From Pseudorasbora parva (Eukaryota; Chordata; Actinopteri; Cypriniformes; Gobionidae), in assembly GCF_024679245.1 (NCBI RefSeq), contig NC_090182.1, positions 29,219,547 to 29,283,546 of the forward strand: a DNA stretch of 64,000 bases. The letters are read 5' to 3'. The position numbers were made by a program, and so were the translations under genes. How positions within the stretch are numbered: position 1 is the first letter of the stretch; every line of letters starts with the position of its first letter. The notes beneath the pieces were generated by a model that was not told the DNA's origin, searched no databases, and worked only from the letters and a program-made list of their open reading frames with translations. Below are positions 52,029-64,000 of this stretch, in pieces.

Positions 52029-52526
52029 TAGCCTAGAAATCTAGATGCACTCTAGCGGCAGCAAATCTATTTTACCGCGAGTGTAGTCTAGCATCTATCA
52101 ATAGACCTCTGAAATAGCTGAAATAAAAAAAATAAAAAAAATCTGGTCAGGCCAATCACATCGTGTTTACAGTTGGTAGGCGGGCTTAACATAATGATGG
52201 CAGAGTTGCGTGCTACTTGTAAACAAAGAAGCTGGCGAACGGCGCTCTTTTGAATCAGCTTTGACCGCTACTCTGGAAGACTTAGAGTTAAGCTTTTCTT
52301 TGAGAAAAGAACAACGAATGGCACTGAAATCATTCTTAACAAGTGAAGATGTGTTCGGAGTTTTGCCGACCGGTTATGGAGAAAGTTTAATCTAGCAACT
52401 AGCTCCGCTTCACGTTGTTTTGGTTGGTTGCAGCGCTATCCTATCGCGTGCAGAGGGAGTTTGAAAGACAACCGTTTATCCCGCGCCTCAGATTGAGCCC
52501 TGATGTGGGTCTGGCTTGTCAGGCTC
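52029..52526. mobile_element. Element of the 9-bp-duplication family with TAGCCTG ends, copy 2
   Basis: CATTCAACC occurs on both sides (52020-52028 and 52527-52535). The left end TAGCCTAGAAATCTAGATGC and the reverse complement of the right end, GAGCCTGACAAGCC, share AGCCT. The left part contains a palindrome (CTAGAAATCTAG) and actctagcggcagcaaat, which recurs inverted at about 61741-61760. Next comes a CCAAT/GGCGGG-type module as in copy 1, then a short helicase-like coding piece. At 498 bp it is non-autonomous. Confidence 0.85.
52197..52395 (+). pseudogene. DNA-helicase-like N-terminal fragment inside a transposon
   Basis: An ATG at 52197 starts MAELRATCK. One frame over, from 52210, runs a longer reading that includes LRKEQRMALKSFL and ends DVFGVLPTGYGESLI-stop (52396). 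The order Arg-x-x-Gln, then Asp-Val-Phe-x-Val-Leu-Pro-Thr-Gly-x-Gly, is that of the Q-like and Walker A (motif I) region of RecQ-type superfamily 2 helicases. The catalytic Lys of GxGKS is replaced by Glu (GYGES), and translation stops before motif II. Only about 60 residues of a normally much longer domain are present, so it cannot be active. It is probably a captured first-exon fragment. Confidence 0.6.
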
Positions 52527-52535
52527 CATTCAACC

Positions 52536-54795
52536 CAATGTGTGGGTGATGACGTGATGCATATTTTTGTATTATATCATAGTTAAAAAAGCAAAACAAA
52601 AAACATTACAAAGCAATGTATTCATAAAAAGAATAAAGATCATTGCAAGATCAGTTCAGAGCATTTAAAAAATGCAGATTTGCAGATCCATTGGATGGAT
52701 TTGTAATAGGTTTATAATAAGTGAGACGCTCACATTCGGTCTACTCTGTTGCTTACTCTCATGACACATAGCAACATAGCTAAAATATGTTGGAATATTT
52801 CGGAGCTTTTATTGAAAGCCCTGTTGAGTCATGTCTTCACAAGCTGTGTGTGTGATGATAAAGTAGAGGGATGTTGTCTGGCTATCACCAGACCATGCTC
52901 AATATTTTCAAGACTGACCATTGGTCTGGGGAGTCTGCTCTGTATTTTCCATTGCACAAGAAGGGCATAGTTCAAACGATAAGCAAGTCCACGCTTAGGT
53001 ATGCAGAGCATTCACAGTTTATATGGACCGCGTGCCCTTACTGTTTTTACTTGACCTCATAAAATTCAACTTTATTTGACCTCATAAGCGACATTACCTC
53101 TTTCTACTGGATTGTTGCATTACATTTTTGAGTCATTATAGAAACTTGAAAAGTTTTTCAAACTGATACGAAACTAACATGCATACAAAGTGCTTGGCAC
53201 ATTATTTAAACCTTTACTTTACTTTATTGTAGATCAACGCCATTGACCCATGTGTCCTTTCTTGTCCTTCTTTGAGCCATCTCTATCAGAGCAAGGCCGG
53301 ACTTGCGAATGTCTGTGGATGTTAATGAATGTTTTCAACATAAAAATGTGCTGCTGGACACAGTGTTGAGAAGTAAAATGTAATTAAAATAAAGTATATT
53401 GATTACCCCACAGCACAGACTATAAATAACATAGGCCATAAATAAGCAACGAGGACAGGTGAGTTGGCTGATTTATGTCTGTACTCCCATGAACAGCAGA
53501 ATAAATCATTCACAGCTATGTTCTTATTGAGTTATGAACCCTCTCCGCACGCAAAATAATTGCCGCCTCTATGTCATCCTCTTGTCTTGTGTATTTCCAA
53601 AGAATGGCTGAGTTGGTCAGCATACACAGAGATGCATTTTGAATGCATCTAGTTTATCGTTGTTATTTTTCAGTCCTGTATTTCATAGATCTGAAATCAT
53701 TAAATAGTAAAAAAATATTTGTCATGGACCGTGACCTCAATGCTGTTATCCATCACAATGTTTTAGTTTCCACAAGCCTTCTTTGTAGTGGAAGTGTAGA
53801 GATGAAGCATCTGGGTAACAGTAAAGTTCAGTTTCTAGATCGTTTTCAGTGGTATGCACATTAGAAAACACTTGTTTGCTATAATTAGCTGAAATTGAGA
53901 GGCAGTTGATTAAGTAGGAAGATGAGTGTGTGATGTTTAGAAAAAAAAATATTTCAAAGCAAACACTTCAAAGCTGAAAAGTAGAACTGGAGCAGAAGTA
54001 TGTATGAGAGCTGCTTCAAAGAGGATTCCAGTGTGCGGTACGTGTGTGAAGGGTAACTATGCATTAATATAATCAATAGTTCTTGCTAGACGCATACACA
54101 GACATGTCAACTGTTTTCATACAGAACTCTAAGCAAGCAAAAGACATATAACAAAGTAAACTTAAGTCAGAAAAAGGGATTTGTTAGTGAATTGTGATTT
54201 TTTTTTTTATGCATCCTGAATATAACTTTTACAACAAGATACTGACATGTTAAAAACAAAGCGCGTTCAACTCTTTTACAAAATGTTAGATGCTAAATTC
54301 ATAGTCAACATTTTACATCCTCTCCAATTAAAAAGCAGGAAAAAAAGTTTAAATGTAAATTATTGAGATAATTATTGTAATGGTTTTATAAATGTTTCTG
54401 TGATAAAAAATGGTCAGCTGTCCACTGAGAAACGATCAATGCTTTTGTTCAATTATTCACAAAAATCTGCAAAAAAAATGTGTACTTTCCTCTAAACAAC
54501 AAAATAAACATGCAACAGAAATGACACCAGTGAGAAAACAGAAGTTAAACCATCTGATCATAGAGTTGTGGATATGTTTGCATCAGCTCTGCAATTCAGC
54601 ACTCCAGGAAAGTCACATCATGTTTATTTACAATGCATTTTATTGTATACAACTCATTGAGATCCCCTAAGGTTCCCTTAAGTTTACTCTTGTTTGACTT
54701 TAAATGTTGAAAAGACTGTAACTATATTCTTTACAAACAGGAACAAACTTAAAGATTGTCCTGACATTTTAGTAAATGGGCAAAAAAATTAAAAT
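52536..54795. other. 2.3 kb without recognisable gene
   Basis: No frame over 86 codons and no recognised domain. No transposon ends or microsatellites are apparent. Confidence 0.4.
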
Positions 54796-55410
54796 GTGAA
54801 TGAATTCAAATATTTAGGGGTTACCCTTGATAATGCTCTTAGTTTTAAAAATCATGTTAAAAAGTTGAGTAACACACTGCAATTTAATCTCAGAAACTAC
54901 AGACACATAAGAAACTCTGCTGCATCACATATTTAAATGCAATGATTCTCCCACATCTTTTTTATTGCATGACAAGTTGGTCTCAAGCATGTAAAACAGC
55001 CATAAAACCACTTGAATCAATAAATAAAAGTGCTCTTAAAATTCATGACAAAAAACACGTCAGTTTCATCACTGTCAGATACTCACCAAATATAGATTCT
55101 TGAATTTTGAAAATGTAATATTGCACACAAATGTATGATTATTGTTTAAAATCCTTTATAATGCAACTGCTCCTCCTTTGAAAAAATTGATTAAACTTAA
55201 CTCAGAGAAAAAAATAAGAGTTACCCGATCAGTTACTGGAGGGGAATGCAGTATTCCTAAACGCAGCCCTTCATTTGCCAAATCCTCTTTTTCTTTTGTT
55301 GCTATAAAGAAATGGAATTCACTTCCAACAGAGCTAATTAATTGTACGGATTTTAAAACATTTTCATGTCTCACAAGAAATTGGATGTTGTCACAGCAAA
55401 TTTGTAGACA
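54796..55410 (+). pseudogene. LINE reverse-transcriptase ORF, C-terminal remnant
   Basis: From 54796 the plus strand reads VNEFKYLGVTLDNALSFKNH, the end of the thumb-like region of non-LTR reverse transcriptases (FKYLGVxLD motif). After several stops and frameshifts, a clean frame from 55142 reads ILYNATAPPLKKLI, then RSPSFAKSSFSFVAIKKWNSLP, the usual C-terminal region with its conserved Trp-Asn-x-Leu-Pro. The composition fits an L2-like (CR1/L2) element. The 5' part is absent, as usual for LINE copies. A (GT)n tract follows the coding end. Confidence 0.78.
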
Positions 55411-56548
<1,138 letters not shown>

Positions 56549-57175
56549 CTATATTGCCAAAAGTATTGGGACACCCCTCCAAATCATTGAATTCAGGTGT
56601 TCCAATTGCCACAGGTGTATAAAACCAAGCACCCATAGGCATGCAGCCATGAAGTGGTAGGCCACGTAAAATCACACAGAGGGCTCAGCTCATGCTGAGG
56701 TGCACAATGCATAAAAATCATCAACTTCCCGCAGTCAGCTGCATCCAAGCCTTACATCACCAATGCATCAGCAATGCAAAGCCTCGGATGCAGTGGTGTA
56801 AAGCACACCACCACTGGACTTGGACCTTGGATGTGTTCCCTGGAGTGAAGGAATCGAGCTTCTCTGTCTGGCAACCTTATGGACGAGTCTGGGTTTGACT
56901 ATTGTCGGGAGAATGGTACTTGCTTTAGTGGATTGTGCCAAGTGTACATTTTGGTGGAGAGGGGATTATGGTGTGGGGTTGTTTTTCAGGGGTTTGGCTT
57001 GGCCCTTTAGTTTCATTGAAAGGAACTCTTAATGCTTCAGCATAGCAAAACCTTTTGGACCAGTTTCATTCTCCATGCTTGTGGGAACAGTTTAGCGATG
57101 GTCCCTTTCTGTTCCAACATGACTGCGGACCAGTCAACAAACAAGGTCCACAAAGACATGGATGAGCCCCCCACC
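56549..57175 (+). mobile_element. Tc1-like element of the 41-kb family, decayed and 3' truncated
   Basis: It begins with the inverted-repeat end ctatattgccaaaagtattg and a 5' leader. Later parts match the 41079-42090 copy in opposite orientation, such as ggtggagaggggattatggt, ggggttgtttttcaggggt and gttccaacatgactgcggacc. The catalytic Asp region is again changed. The right-hand end is lost in an A-rich stretch before a (GT)n tract. Confidence 0.85.
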
Positions 57176-57205
57176 CCATGTTAAAAAATATATATATATT
57201 TAAAA

Positions 57206-57211
<6 letters not shown>

Positions 57212-57247
<36 letters not shown>

Positions 57248-57262
57248 GCGTGTGTGTGTTAT
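57212..57262. repeat. (GT)n microsatellite
   Basis: About 25 units with a few CG interruptions at the right. Confidence 0.95.
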
Positions 57263-58931
57263 TAACTGTGCACTGTGAAACTATCAAAGCTTTAGTTGAA
57301 TTATTCACAAAAAAAAAATTCTAATTTGATAGCTTGACAGATATTTTGTGAATAATTTAACAAAAGCCAATAATGTTTAGAGTGTCATGGTTGTTGCCCC
57401 CTTGCTGGGTCGATATTACGTCATCACAGGACATCTAAAGCGAACATCAGCATACTGTACATCTTTGACTGTAATTGGAAACCACACATGTAACCGTGTA
57501 CAGAATCGTTCATGTCAGTTTTCATCACTGGAGAGACTTTAATTTAATGTATGAGGGACCTTAACTTAAGTATGTCTGAAAATGCTACAAAAATAAATAT
57601 ATGGGGCGCTTAAGCCAAGTATTTAGAACATCAGATAAAATGTATGTTGATCTATAACAGGAAGATGAACTACATGCTCTTGAATAAATTATGCTTTGTA
57701 ACATGCCATCACCATCATCTTGGGATATACAACACCTTTGGCATTGACTTTTAAGCATCCATTTTTTATAAAAACATTTGAGAAGCTGTCAAGTTTCAGA
57801 AAGCAAGGGGATTTAAAGCTTTGTGGATCGTCCCAACCTTGTCATTATGTGAAACAATGTCTTTTAAAAAGGTCCATGAGCCTATTATCTTACAGGATGA
57901 AAGCCACTGCGGTGGCCAACTTTTGCCGACCTGACCACTTTGCAAGCAGCTTTTGATGGTTGATTTTTTTTTTTTTATGATTTCTTTCTCCACTCAAATT
58001 CCCGTGACCATCATAATATCCTGTCCTCGGATATCCAGAATGTCTCTACATCCGCGTTTAACCGCATGTGCCTATGAAAGAGATAGCACGACAGTCAAAG
58101 CATGTCTGGAACATCAGTCGGGGGAAACAGATCTCCAAGGCCGCTTCAACACGTCAATTAGGAACTCTATCCTAAAAAAATGCATTATGGGATCTGAGGT
58201 TGACGGATATGTGGCAGCAGTAGTTCGTCTGTGACGTACTGATGCAATGGTGTTTGGTAGGCAACAACCGTCAAAGAGATCATTTTCAAACATCTTGTGT
58301 TGCTGAGCTTGACTTAGTAATGTCATTGATGAGTGTCCAGTTTAAAAACAGCCCATAACAGGGGTACATTACATTGATTGACACAACGTGATGTGACAAG
58401 TAGTAATGTTGCATAGATCTGTATGCTTAACACAAAGGTCACAAATCATTGGTTTAATGAGTGCTTTAATTCTGGGTTGCTTTGATTGGACTGCCAGATT
58501 GATCATGGTTATTCTGCTTCACTTAGCCCATAGTGGTATCAGTTCCAAACACATTTAGCTCAATAACAGATGATGAGAGCAGCCCAGCCATGCTAATGGA
58601 CCGCCGTGCCCTGTGTCTGGGATAAAAGGCTGAAGTCTTGCCATCATCACTCAGACTGGTAGTCTATTCCCAGTCTTTTCCTGCTGAAATACAGCCAGTA
58701 GTTCTCATTAACACATGATTTTACATAGTTGTGTTAATTTTGAACAGGCATGCAACTAATTGTCTTGTTAAAACAGAATCTTCTAAAGTCACCCTTTTTG
58801 GTTGCTTGAAAGGAATAATGTAGTCTGTGTGAAAAAAAGAAAGTCATGGACTGTGATGAATCTATTCACAAAGGGAAAATGGCATTTTTTCCTCCCAGTT
58901 TAAGCCTCCAGATTGGACAAACAAAAGTTTA
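57263..58931. other. 1.7 kb without confirmed gene; one exon-like stretch
   Basis: At 57953-58040 a long pyrimidine-rich tract ends in tatccag, and an open frame continues to a stop at 58232-58234 (ends GYVAAVVRL). The frame has no recognised domain and no clear donor. The rest shows nothing recognisable. Confidence 0.35.
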
Positions 58932-59796
58932 CAACCCATTCTCACTCCCAAGGCATCAATATCCAAAGCATGTTTAAGTTCCTTCCGCGGCCCAATGAAG
59001 ACGCTAAAGGTGACCCTAGGCATCGCTATATCGACGCTAGGGTACGACGCTAAAGGTGACCCTAGGCATCGCTTTATCGATGCTAGGGTACTCAATTGAT
59101 TTCAGTTGTTTGCCCACTGCATCAGATCAAGACACATTAGATTTTTTGCATTTGTGAAAGCAAACATGATTGTATTTATTGCAAAAACTGACCAAAAATT
59201 GTATAAAAGTATTCACGCATGTTGCATTCCATTTCTTCTGAAGTCATACGATGTCTTCGTTTGAATAGAGTTGATCTTAATGTTTTAAACGCTGAATAGA
59301 TGATCCTGCAACTCCGTGAACGCAGTCATTCATATCTCATTCAAATGATACACACCCGACTCTTTAGCATGACACGATTGGTCACGAGACACACAAGAGC
59401 CAATGGCATTTCACTAGGAAATCTGACGTAATGGGCAGCAATTTTTGAAATTTGATGTGCATGATCTTCAGCGGATTGAAGACGCTGATTGCTTTTGTGG
59501 ATTTTCTTCACACAAATCAATCGTTTGGCTTCAGAACACTTGTGATATTTCTACTGTTTGAATACATTTTGGATGGAGTCATATGTGCCTGTTTTATCCT
59601 GTGTTTATGTCATATAATACACAAAGGGGTATCTTTAGGGATGGGGTTGGGATACGTGTTCAAACGAGTCAAAATAGCGTAAATAAATGTAAATACAATT
59701 ATGCTGGCTGATTAAATTGTGAATCACACTTCAACATCTCATAGTGGCAAAACCATAACCCAATAATTTGATCGTGACGATAACATTCTCAAAGGG
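58932..59796. mobile_element. Repeat family R, copy 2
   Basis: The left end caacccattctcactccc is the inverse of the right end of copy 1 (31901-31917). It aligns with copy 1 throughout but lacks both insertions found there: cctgttttatcctgtgttta reads straight on to tgtcataatacac-type sequence at about 59587-59621. The right end is replaced by a TTAA-flanked MITE at 59801. It contains a 46-bp tandem duplication. Confidence 0.78.
59000..59091. repeat. 46-bp tandem duplication
   Basis: 59000-59045 and 59046-59091 differ at only two positions. Each unit contains an inner palindrome, CCCTAGG...CGCTAGGG or GCTAGGG. Confidence 0.9.
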
Positions 59797-59800
59797 TTAA

Positions 59801-60235
59801 AGGGTTAGTTCGCCCAAAAATGAAATTGATGTCATTAATGACTGACCCTAATGTCGTTCCACACCAGTAAGACCTTCGTTCATCATCGGAACACAGTTTA
59901 AGATATTTTATATTTTAGTCCCAGAGCATATGCAGTCAATGCCCACTTTACTGTCCATGTCCAGAAAGGTAATAAAAACATCATCAAAGTAGTCCATATG
60001 TGACATCAGTTGGTTGATTAGAATCTCTTGAAGCATCGGAAATACATTTTGGTCCAAAAATATCAAAAACTATGAATTTATTCAGCATTGTCATCTCTTC
60101 CGTGTTTCTCCAAAAAGATTCAAACGGTTCATGAATCAGTGTATTGATCAATGCTTCGGGTTGCAAATGTCAGGTGATTTCAGCAGTTTGGCGGTTTGTC
60201 GCGATCCGAACTGCTGAAACCAGGTGACATTGACG
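59801..60235. mobile_element. TTAA-flanked MITE, copy C
   Basis: TTAA (59797-59800) precedes AGGGTTAGTTCGCCCAAAAA. The block ccatgtccagaaaggtaata, then catcatcaaagtagtccata and ttattcagcattgtcatctc follow the layout of copy A but in the opposite order and sense. The right terminus is lost, so the 3' boundary is approximate. Confidence 0.65.
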
Positions 60236-61165
60236 ACCCGGCATTGGCAGGACACTAATAAAAGAAACAGGGTATGATGGGATATGATGATGTTTATAAT
60301 GACATGTTATATATGTATATAATGCTGGAGTCCCAATACAATAAGTGTTGGAGTCCCATTTCTAAGAGGAATATTTTCACCCCTAAGCCTTGCTACTCTG
60401 TTTCAAGGGGCAACAGGAACGGGTAGGCAAAAGGGTATAAAAAATAATTGGGATTGGGCCTAAGAGTCTTATTTTCATTCAACGAGGATGCCTCATAATC
60501 AGGGCCCTCCTCAACATTACCGTCTGTCTCAGACACATTCTCCTATGTGTCACTGTCACTGTCAAAATCTCTTTGACAGAAATCCTTTGCTTAGAGATTT
60601 CAATGTTCAGTTGAAAGAGAGTGCTAAAAAAAGAGAGCTCACAAAGCACAAATAGAAATGGTTTAGAAGGCTTCTGTGCAAGCTTTTATATTTGCTCCTC
60701 CCCAATGTTTGGTGAACTATCAATGTTCTTTTTTTATTTCCCCTCCCCCATGGCACTGGAAATATCAAAGTTCTGGTGAGAATTATGATTTCCCCCCTCC
60801 ATCATGTTATGTGAACTATCAGTAGTTCTCGCAATACTACAGGTACGGTTATGTTAGGCTAGGGCCCTAAAACAGAGGGAAATGTTTTGAAGATGATAAA
60901 ATTGCATGTTATGTTGGCCTCAATATCATCCAAAACAAATGTGTGGAAAATGTTATATTTCTTATATGTTTTATAGAGATCACCAGACCTGAATTTGACG
61001 TGAGTTGTGTTTACGTTTTGTGTGTGTGTGGCAGTTGTCCATGAGGGGCTGCCTGCGTTACTTTCATTTTGTTTGGTTAAAGTCTTTTAAATGTTCGCCG
61101 GTTCCCGTGCCCCCCCCCCCCCACACACACACACACACACACACCCCACCCCCGAACATTCTGTA
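60236..61165. other. Spacer; poly-C/(CA)n near the right end
   Basis: A run of 13 C at 61110-61122 passes into (CA)n to 61144. The block gcttgctactctgtttcaagg-like near 60388-60408 may be part of a decayed transposon. No gene was seen. Confidence 0.4.
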
Positions 61166-61641
61166 TTACAATTTCTATGTCCAAATTACCATTACACATA
61201 CACACAACAACGTTATACCATTTGACCCATCACGTCTCCACCACTGCGACATTGCAACTTTTGTTGATGCCTCTCGTTGCCCAGATGGAGCGAGCGTTGC
61301 AGGAGTAGCAATGGATGAAGTAAAAGTAAAGTTGGCGAGTGGAGTATATGAAATTGTTAACAACGAGTCTTTAAAGGCACTTTAGCCTGTTTCATTAGCC
61401 CATTCATGACACTGTTGTGATGTCGAGAGAGGTGCAAGATTAAAAAAAAATAAGGCATTTTAATCGGAATGATTTTAGCGTGTGTGATTTATCACAGGCA
61501 CGGGTCAGGTAACAGGTCAAATATTAACGGGTCTGGGCGGGTGTGGATTTAATTTTGATATTTTCACAGGTCATATATTGCGGGTACATTGCGGGTACGG
61601 GCGGGGGCGGGTCTCCAAAAATGGACCCGTGCAGGACTCTG
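61166..61641. mobile_element. hAT-like element, copy 2 (left-truncated) with an open coding-like block
   Basis: It matches copy 1 (2731-4185) but lacks both insertions of that copy. The right end is cgtgcaggactctg at 61628-61641. A frame ending at 61385 contains FDPSRLHHCDIATF, then GASVAGVAMDEVKVKLASG and ends NNESLKAL-stop. In copy 1 the corresponding block is broken by stops. The peptide belongs to no family I recognise. The left end is missing; the boundary with the (CA)n tract is approximate. Confidence 0.7.
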
Positions 61642-61772
61642 AGCCTGCCCACCGACTCTATACACGATGTGATTGACCTGACCAGAGTTTGTTTCTTCCA
61701 GCTCGAAAGCCAACAGAGAGTAGCTAGACGCCCTGGCTGATTTATTGCCGCTAGGGTGCGTCTAGTTTTCTA
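61642..61772. mobile_element. Remnant of the 9-bp-duplication family, inverted
   Basis: gtagctagacgcc, ttgccgctagggtgcgtctag and ttttctatgcc (61713-61771) are the inverted and diverged counterpart of the left end of the 52029 element. The left margin (agcctgcccacc) resembles the other end, so this may be a short deletion derivative. No matching 9-bp flanks were found. Confidence 0.5.
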
Positions 61773-62319
<547 letters not shown>

Positions 62320-62463
62320 AAATTTTCTAGTGGCACTATGCAGGCGTGAAGCAACAGCCTCAGAGTAATCCTGCCATCTTCTCACTGCGCTTCTAATTGT
62401 TCCCCTAGCCGACAGGTGTGTCTCTTGCTACGGTCTCAGCAGGCTCTCTCTCACTCTCTTTCT

Positions 62464-62465
<2 letters not shown>

Positions 62466-62528
<63 letters not shown>
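62466..62528. repeat. (CA)n microsatellite
   Basis: About 31 units, preceded by a CT-rich stretch (62446-62465). Confidence 0.97.
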
Positions 62529-62531
<3 letters not shown>

Positions 62532-63683
62532 TGCACACGCATGCACTCGCACTCACTCACACAAATAAACCACAGATAAACAAATATGAAATGTGTTCAC
62601 ACATACAAACACAAATGTGTGATATGCACACATTCACTTCCATGTTCCATGTTCAGTCACCTCATACATACAACTGAATTACAGGGCTGACACTTTTGGT
62701 CAGACTGATGGGATTTCTGCTTTGTTTTATGTCATTACGTACACAGAGAGAGGTGATATCTCTCCCGCTCTTGCACATAAAGACACAAATTCTCTGAGAA
62801 TATAAGCGTCTCCTCCCACAGTCTTCATGAAATCTATAAAAGAAGTCAATATTTGCATTTATATTTATTTTCGGATGTCAACAGACTATTAATGAGATGG
62901 TCTGGATGAGGAATGTGCTCTTATTAGTGGGCTATTAGATCAGTGCTCAAAACCGCACTCAGAATATGTGCTATACTGCTGAGAAACCACAGTCGGCGGT
63001 GCTAACACTGGAAAGATGTAGCTCCTATGTGTTTGTCTGGAATTGGAGTTTTATTATTAGCTATTTTTATTGGAAGTGACTTGTATTACACTGATTGTAG
63101 GGAGAGTCCCTCTGGAATGGCCTGGGGTTAAGTGCCTCGCTCAAGGGCACAATGCTGATAGGGCTCTTTCAGCAACCGCTAACACCTCCATGTGGTTGAG
63201 CACAGAGCTTTTTTCCTGCTAAAACCTATGCCAAGTTCACATTTTTGCCAAATTCTGCCTGAGATTCTTCAGTGAACTCAAATATTATTTGTTTAAATGG
63301 CAGCACTCCATAACCAAAATGGATCCATATGGCATTGATGGTAATGACGGCAAAATAGTCATTAACTGCATACAAAACTGCATAACTTTCTTCTGCAGAA
63401 TATATTTAAAAGAAAATGTCTGTGCTGTGATTTTTTTCTGTTGTTTTATCCAATTTTGTTGCTGTTTGGAACAACATGAGGGTGCTAACATGATATTTTT
63501 GAATGAATAATCCTTTTAATTTGTCCTCTTGTCAAAATGAAAGGAGACAAAAATCAAATGAAAGCATCTACAGGGCCCACAAATAGCCATAAATGGCCCC
63601 ATGTTTGGGGTAAGCTAAGCTATTCTACAAGGGGAAAGCTGAATCATTAAGCAAGACAATCATTTATTTTTCAAATAAAATGT
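62529..63683. other. 1.15 kb without gene; one short dispersed-repeat block
   Basis: ggggttaagtgcctcgctca (63124-63143) followed by agggcacaatgctgat is a word I recognise from widely dispersed fish repeats. Frames of 68-73 codons at 63285-63510 overlap on opposite strands and have no domain. Confidence 0.4.
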
Positions 63684-64000
63684 AAAGGTCCCATTCTTCG
63701 CGTGTTTTCAAAGCTTTGATTATGTTTACAGTGTATACATATACAGTGTATACAGTGTAAACATAGTATTTTTCACACAATTTACTTATCTGTACAGCGC
63801 TGTTTCCTCTGTCCTAAACACGGCCTGATGATTTCCTTGTTCTATGAAGTCCCTCCTTCAGAAACATGTAACGAGTTCTGATTGGGCCAGCGTGTTGTGA
63901 TTGGACAGCAGCTTAGCGCACTTTGCCCGAAAAGGTCCCGCCTCTTACCATAACGGGGAGAAGGGTTAATCAACAAACGCTTCTAGTGATGTCATTCCTG
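63684..64000. mobile_element. Left part of a transposon running off the window end
   Basis: aaaggtcccattcttcgcgt at 63684 looks like the start of a dispersed cyprinid repeat. The body contains atttttcacacaatttactt, agtccctccttcagaaaca and two inverted or direct CCAAT-like words (ctgattgggcc, gtgattggac), which recall promoter modules. The right end lies beyond the window. Confidence 0.5.

Overview
This window looks like nuclear DNA of a teleost fish, most likely a cyprinid (carp/zebrafish relatives). The evidence is AT-rich sequence, very many long dinucleotide and tetranucleotide microsatellites, and a dense mixture of DNA transposons of types common in cyprinids: Tc1-like elements, hAT-like elements, TTAA-flanked MITEs, CACTG-ended elements, a tRNA-derived SINE and solo LTRs. 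The species call is an inference from repeat content. I see no convincing host protein-coding exon, no rRNA or tRNA gene, and no CRISPR array. The long open frames are read-through of microsatellites or decayed transposase. The window is best read as intergenic or large-intron DNA.

Layout. 0.6-4.2 kb is a nested transposon cluster: a Tc1-like copy split by a 1.37-kb element with TAA target duplications, then a hAT-like element that itself carries a 481-bp insertion and a solo LTR. 6.4-9.7 kb holds a MITE running into a (GT)n tract, an AAAGAACC-rich repeat and a hAT-like element with perfect 8-bp duplications. 11.2 kb carries the C-terminal part of a Tc1-like transposase. 13.7-15.4 kb has an LTR-like remnant and retroposon tails. 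17.5-21.2 kb is one large CACTG-ended element with two nested insertions and a possible spliced mini-ORF. 22-29 kb is mostly low-repeat sequence and may contain conserved non-coding DNA. 29.6-31.9 kb is a repeat interrupted by a Tc1-like deletion derivative and by an element with 9-bp duplications. 36.4-38.1 kb is a long hairpin element inserted 13 bp inside the end of another element. 39.7-42.1 kb has two Tc1-like copies. 45 kb has a 0.4-kb GAGT array. 49.7 kb has a SINE. 52 kb has a second 9-bp-duplication element carrying a DNA-helicase-like fragment. 54.8 kb has a LINE reverse-transcriptase remnant. 56.5 kb has a Tc1-like copy. 59-61.8 kb has second copies of the 29.6-kb and 2.7-kb repeats. 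The window ends inside another transposon.

How the parts fit. Several families occur twice, so one copy serves as an empty site for insertions in the other: the 41-kb Tc1 copy for the insertion at 1.07 kb, the 59-kb repeat for both insertions at 30-31.6 kb, and the 61-kb hAT copy for both insertions at 3.07 and 3.78 kb. This gives target duplications and insertion order directly from the sequence. The most unusual candidates are the 9-bp-duplication family with TAGCCTG-type ends carrying a helicase-like fragment, the mini-gene within the CACTG element, and the hairpin-in-element structure at 36.4 kb. Exact family names need a repeat-library search.
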